A DNA stretch of 64,000 nt from Heterostelium album PN500 (taxonomy: Eukaryota; Evosea; Eumycetozoa; Acytosteliales; Acytosteliaceae), in NCBI RefSeq assembly GCF_000004825.1, contig NW_008805094.1, positions 1 to 64,000 of the forward strand, read 5' to 3'. Shown piece after piece: positions 60,601 to 64,000 of this stretch; positions within the stretch are counted from its first letter, which is position 1; every line of letters starts with the position of its first letter. The notes under the pieces are model-generated. The model was not told the origin of the DNA, searched no databases, and saw nothing but the letters and a program-made list of their open reading frames with translations. The position numbers and the translations under genes were made by a program.

Positions 60601-62591
60601 CAACCAACTCTACTCTTTCCTACACTGTTTTGTTCAACATTGATTATGTTCATTCGATACCGATGCACATGAATATGCTCACCGATTCACTGCTAAGAAA
60701 TATTACCAACAACATTGGTATAGTTACTACTAGTCTACCATTCAAACATGTTTTGACAACTTTCCAACTTCAATCCCAAGAGGTCAACCGAAATGCTATT
60801 CTCTACTTTATTCTGTTGTTCATGGGTGGCTATTCATTGATGGCTGGTTCATTTGCAGGAAATGTTTGTGCTGAACGTAATTTCAATATCAAACGTCTTC
60901 TCTATATCTCTGGTTGTAAGAAATATGTCTATTGGCTGTCCAATTTAGTATGGGATTATATCTTTGCTCTGATTATCAATATTGTTATTTCTGCAGTTAT
61001 TGTCTCTGTCGTCGATGAGTTCAGTGGTAAATTTGGTTTGATATTCCTAGCTCAAATACTCTACAGTTTCGGTATCATCCCTCTCGCATATTTAATGTCA
61101 TATCTATTCAAGACACATGGAAAGGCAACCGGCTCCATCTTTGGAATTCATTTTGCTTTGGCATTCATTTTCCTATTGACCACAATGAAGATCAGAATAG
61201 ACACTTACCAAAACTCCGACTTGGATCTCCAAAAAAAAGGAGATATTGTTGATTATGTATTCTTTATAATCTCCCCTGTGTTTTGTCTCGCCAAAGTAAT
61301 GATTCTCAATTCTAAATTCCCAGGATTCTCTAGAGTCGGTGAGATGAAGATTGAAAATCAATGGGCATGGAATGCTTGTGGTGCTCCGATCTTGTTTTTG
61401 GCATGTCACATGATTCTCTGGTTATCGTGGCTCTTCATTCTCGATCTCGTTCCAGAGATTCGTGGTAAATTGAAGAACCCAAGAAACAATGCATCTCCAA
61501 ATCCCGAGCCAAACGAAGACTCTGATGTCGCTGCTGAAAGAGTTCGTCTACACAGTCTTGACCACAACCAAGAGGTCGTAGTTATCAAAGGATTACATCG
61601 TGTTTTCAGATCCAAAGGAAAGAATCCCAAAAAGATTGCAGTACACAACACTGCCCTCGGTATTCCACGTGGTCAGACCTTTGGTTTACTAGGTATGAAC
61701 GGTGCCGGTAAGACAACAACTCTTTCAATGTTGTCTGGTGATATCATTCCATCCGCCGGTAGTGCAACTATCAATGGATACGACTTAATTTCAGAGCGAT
61801 CGGAAGCACTTCAATCGATTGGATCGTGTCCACAATTCGACGCTCTAATTCCATTGTTAACAGCACGTGAACAACTCTGGCTCTACTGTCGTATCAAAGG
61901 TATTCCAGAGCATCAAATCGGAGAGACTGTCGAGGCATTCCTCACTATGATGGATTTGCAACCAATTGGAAACAGCAACTGTCACGGTTACTCTGGTGGA
62001 AACAAACGTAAGGTATCACTCTCCATCGCTATGTTGGGCAATCCATCTGTTGTCTTCTTGGATGAACCATCAACTGGTTGTGACCCAGAGATTCGTAGAT
62101 TCATGTGGAATGTCATCTCTGAACTCGGTGCCAACAAGGTTATCATCATCACAACTCACTCGATGGAGGAATGTGAAGCACTCTGTCAACGTATCTCTAT
62201 TATGAAAGACGGTAAATTCACTTGTCTTGGTTCGAATCAACATATCAAATCCAAGTTTGGTTCAGGTTACTCAATTGACATCAAATTCAAGAAAGAGTAT
62301 TACGAAACTGGTATTAATATGGTATTGAGAGAGTTCCCATCGTCTTTCTTGCTGGATCAACACGATCTCATTGCCAACTTTGAACTTCCAAACAATACAC
62401 ACAAACCGATCATGGTATCAGAGATCTTCTCTACTCTCCAAAATCAATTGGCACATATCATGGATGATTACTCTGTCAGTCAAACATCATTGGAACAAGT
62501 ATTCCTCAAGTTGACATCATCCAAACACGAAGAGCGTCTCGATCAATATTCAGAAAGAGAAAGAGAAGGTGAGCAATTACTATATAATTGA
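57603..62591 (+). CDS. ABC transporter, subfamily A (full-length ABCA)
   Basis: Full ABCA transporters move lipids across membranes, using two ATP-binding domains and two membrane domains. Three exons (57603-57732, 57832-58669, 58733-62591) give 1608 aa. The first membrane half starts with a helix near residue 25 (FPVALIVLLMVMM, split by intron 1), an extracellular/luminal loop and a cluster of helices (about 260-470). NBD1 has Walker A GHNGAGKSTT at about 509, signature LSGGQKRKLCLGIAF and Walker B KIIFLDEVTSGMDP. The second membrane half (about 680-1250) has a large loop with N-glycosylation-like NxT/S sites. NBD2 has Walker A GMNGAGKTTTLSM at about 1309, signature YSGGNKRKVSLSIAM and FLDEPSTGCDP. 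The unusual EVTSGMDP in NBD1 is typical of ABCA. Both nucleotide sites look intact. The specific lipid and the dictyostelid paralogue cannot be told. Confidence 0.93.
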
Positions 62592-64000
62592 ACATTTTTT
62601 TTAAATAATATTCTTTCAACAATAACTTAAATAAAATATATAATTAAAAACTTGTATTAAAAAAAACCAAAAAAAAATGTTTTCCTCAACAAAAATATAA
62701 AAAAATCATAAAATTAAACAACAATTATTTGATTATAAAATTTTTTCAAATACAAAAATAAAAAGGTAAATATAATATTAGTTAGAGGTGTATCCTTAAA
62801 AAAGGATATTAAAAGTTGTAACCCCAAAAAATTTGATAATCATTTGAATCATACACCAAAAAATATGAAAAAATCATAATATATTAAGCCTCAATCCAAA
62901 AAAAACGACCAAAAGATTTTTAATTTAAAGATGCAAAAATTACAAAAAAAAAAGTTGTTTATACTACATTTTTTAAAGGGTAAAACTCGTAATTAGTTAA
63001 TGAAACATCAATTCGATATAAGATCTTTTTATGATGCTCAAACAATGTTTTTTGTGATTGTTATTGGGTTCATCCAAATTTATATTTGGGTTTGTGATAT
63101 ATAAAGTAAAAAAAAAATTAATTTAATGTTTTTGCAAAACACAACTGAACCTTTTTAATAAATTCGTTGAATTTAATTTATATAACCACAAAAAAAAGAT
63201 TAATTAAACAATCAGAATCGTCATTGTGCAATTACACAATACTGTGTTAAAGTCAGGAGAACTTCAAATAGTTGCAAAAAAATGAGTAGTTTATATTTTT
63301 TTGCAAAAAAAATGAAAAATTTTAATTGTAACCCCTAACTGATTTACCACTTTTATTTTTACTCGCTTTATTATTCAAGACTCAAATCATAGAGAGTGCT
63401 TAAAAAACCTCAATCTTTAAGAAACAATTTCTGTCAATAAGTATCATTAAAGTTTCTTGGGTTATAAGGAATCGATATAACTCCACTAAAATACACCACG
63501 AAACAAACCAAATCAATCTGATACAATACCCGTCGGTCTGTACACACGCAGACCTCATCAACCAACCATTCATAAATTACCCACCCCCACATACTCATTG
63601 TTCCAACCTATTTATTGTTCTCTATGATTCTCTTGACCCATCTATAATTATATTACCCCATTTTAATTTTCAGATAGTTGACCTATTTATATTTATTGTG
63701 ATTAAAGTATTTTTAATTAATTTTTTTAATTTAATTTTGGGTTAGAGTCAAATCTGAAGGTCAACCAGAAATTAGGAACTATTTCTATATATATTAAACT
63801 TTTAAAGTTGACTAATACAGAAATATACAATTTACAATATATAATAATCTTTAAACTAAATAATTTATAATTTGTATTATTTTAGGTTTTTTTTTTACAT
63901 TAGTTTTCTTTTACAGTTTTAATAGTAATATATAGTTATCTCAATATAAATATTTCAAATCTACTTGAAATATTTAAACTTTTTTTTTTTTATATTTTTT
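62592..64000. other. AT-rich non-coding right end
   Basis: After the ABCA stop there are AATAAA-like motifs and then 1.4 kb of A/T-rich DNA with no recognisable gene. The motif TTGTAACCCC occurs twice (62817-62826 and 63328-63337), about 510 bp apart on the same strand. CA/CCCA-rich sequence at 63530-63600 may belong to the leader of a gene beyond the window. Confidence 0.55.

Overview
This window is nuclear DNA from a social amoeba (dictyostelid). The evidence is AT-rich intergenic DNA, short AT-rich introns with GTAAGT/GTATGT donors, long Asn/Gln/Thr homopolymer tracts inside proteins, a strong preference for TAA stops, and several genes typical of dictyostelids: a GGDEF diguanylate cyclase (dgcA), mitochondrial midA, mitochondrial HslV and an AmiB/MED13-like Mediator subunit. 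Coding DNA looks less AT-rich than I would expect for Dictyostelium discoideum, so another dictyostelid genus is likely, but I cannot name the species from sequence alone.

Layout. 1-5144 is mostly non-coding and leads into an NF-YA transcription factor (5145-6211, +). A small acidic protein of unknown function follows (6531-7450, -), then the very large MED13 gene (8478-15549, +; nine exons including a 17-nt microexon). 15.6-18.3 kb holds the GINS subunit SLD5 between two decayed coding remnants, one of them a P-loop gene with an in-frame stop. An IBtk-like ankyrin/RCC1/double-BTB gene (18337-21437, -) is divergent from mitochondrial hslV (21983-22855, +). Next come a coiled-coil protein, an RRG7/DUF2034-type mitochondrial nuclease-like protein (25919-27082, +) and, 17 bp beyond its stop and convergent, a methionine-synthase-reductase-like protein without the FMN domain (27100-28786, -).

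A 6.1-kb non-coding stretch (28787-34918) precedes dgcA (34919-36106, +), the c-di-GMP synthase that triggers stalk formation in dictyostelids. It contains an unusual cluster of perfect palindromes near 31.85-32.08 kb. Downstream are a 99-aa membrane protein, thymidine kinase 1, an LRR/F-box-like protein (-), a LIM-domain TKL kinase (-), the WD40 protein STRAP (-), pseudouridine synthase PUS10 (-, with an apparent 1-nt frameshift in an A4/T4 run) and ceramide synthase (-). The last part carries midA (+), proteasome regulator PI31/PSMF1 (-) and a full-length ABCA transporter (57603-62591, +). The right end is AT-rich non-coding DNA.

The genes are ordinary single eukaryotic units with no operon logic. 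Themes that recur are mitochondrial function (hslV, RRG7-like, midA), transcription control (NF-YA, MED13) and developmental signalling (dgcA). Exon limits were deduced by eye from splice signals, reading phase and family similarity. Summed exon lengths are divisible by three for all spliced genes except PUS10. No tRNA, rRNA, CRISPR or recognisable intact transposon was seen.
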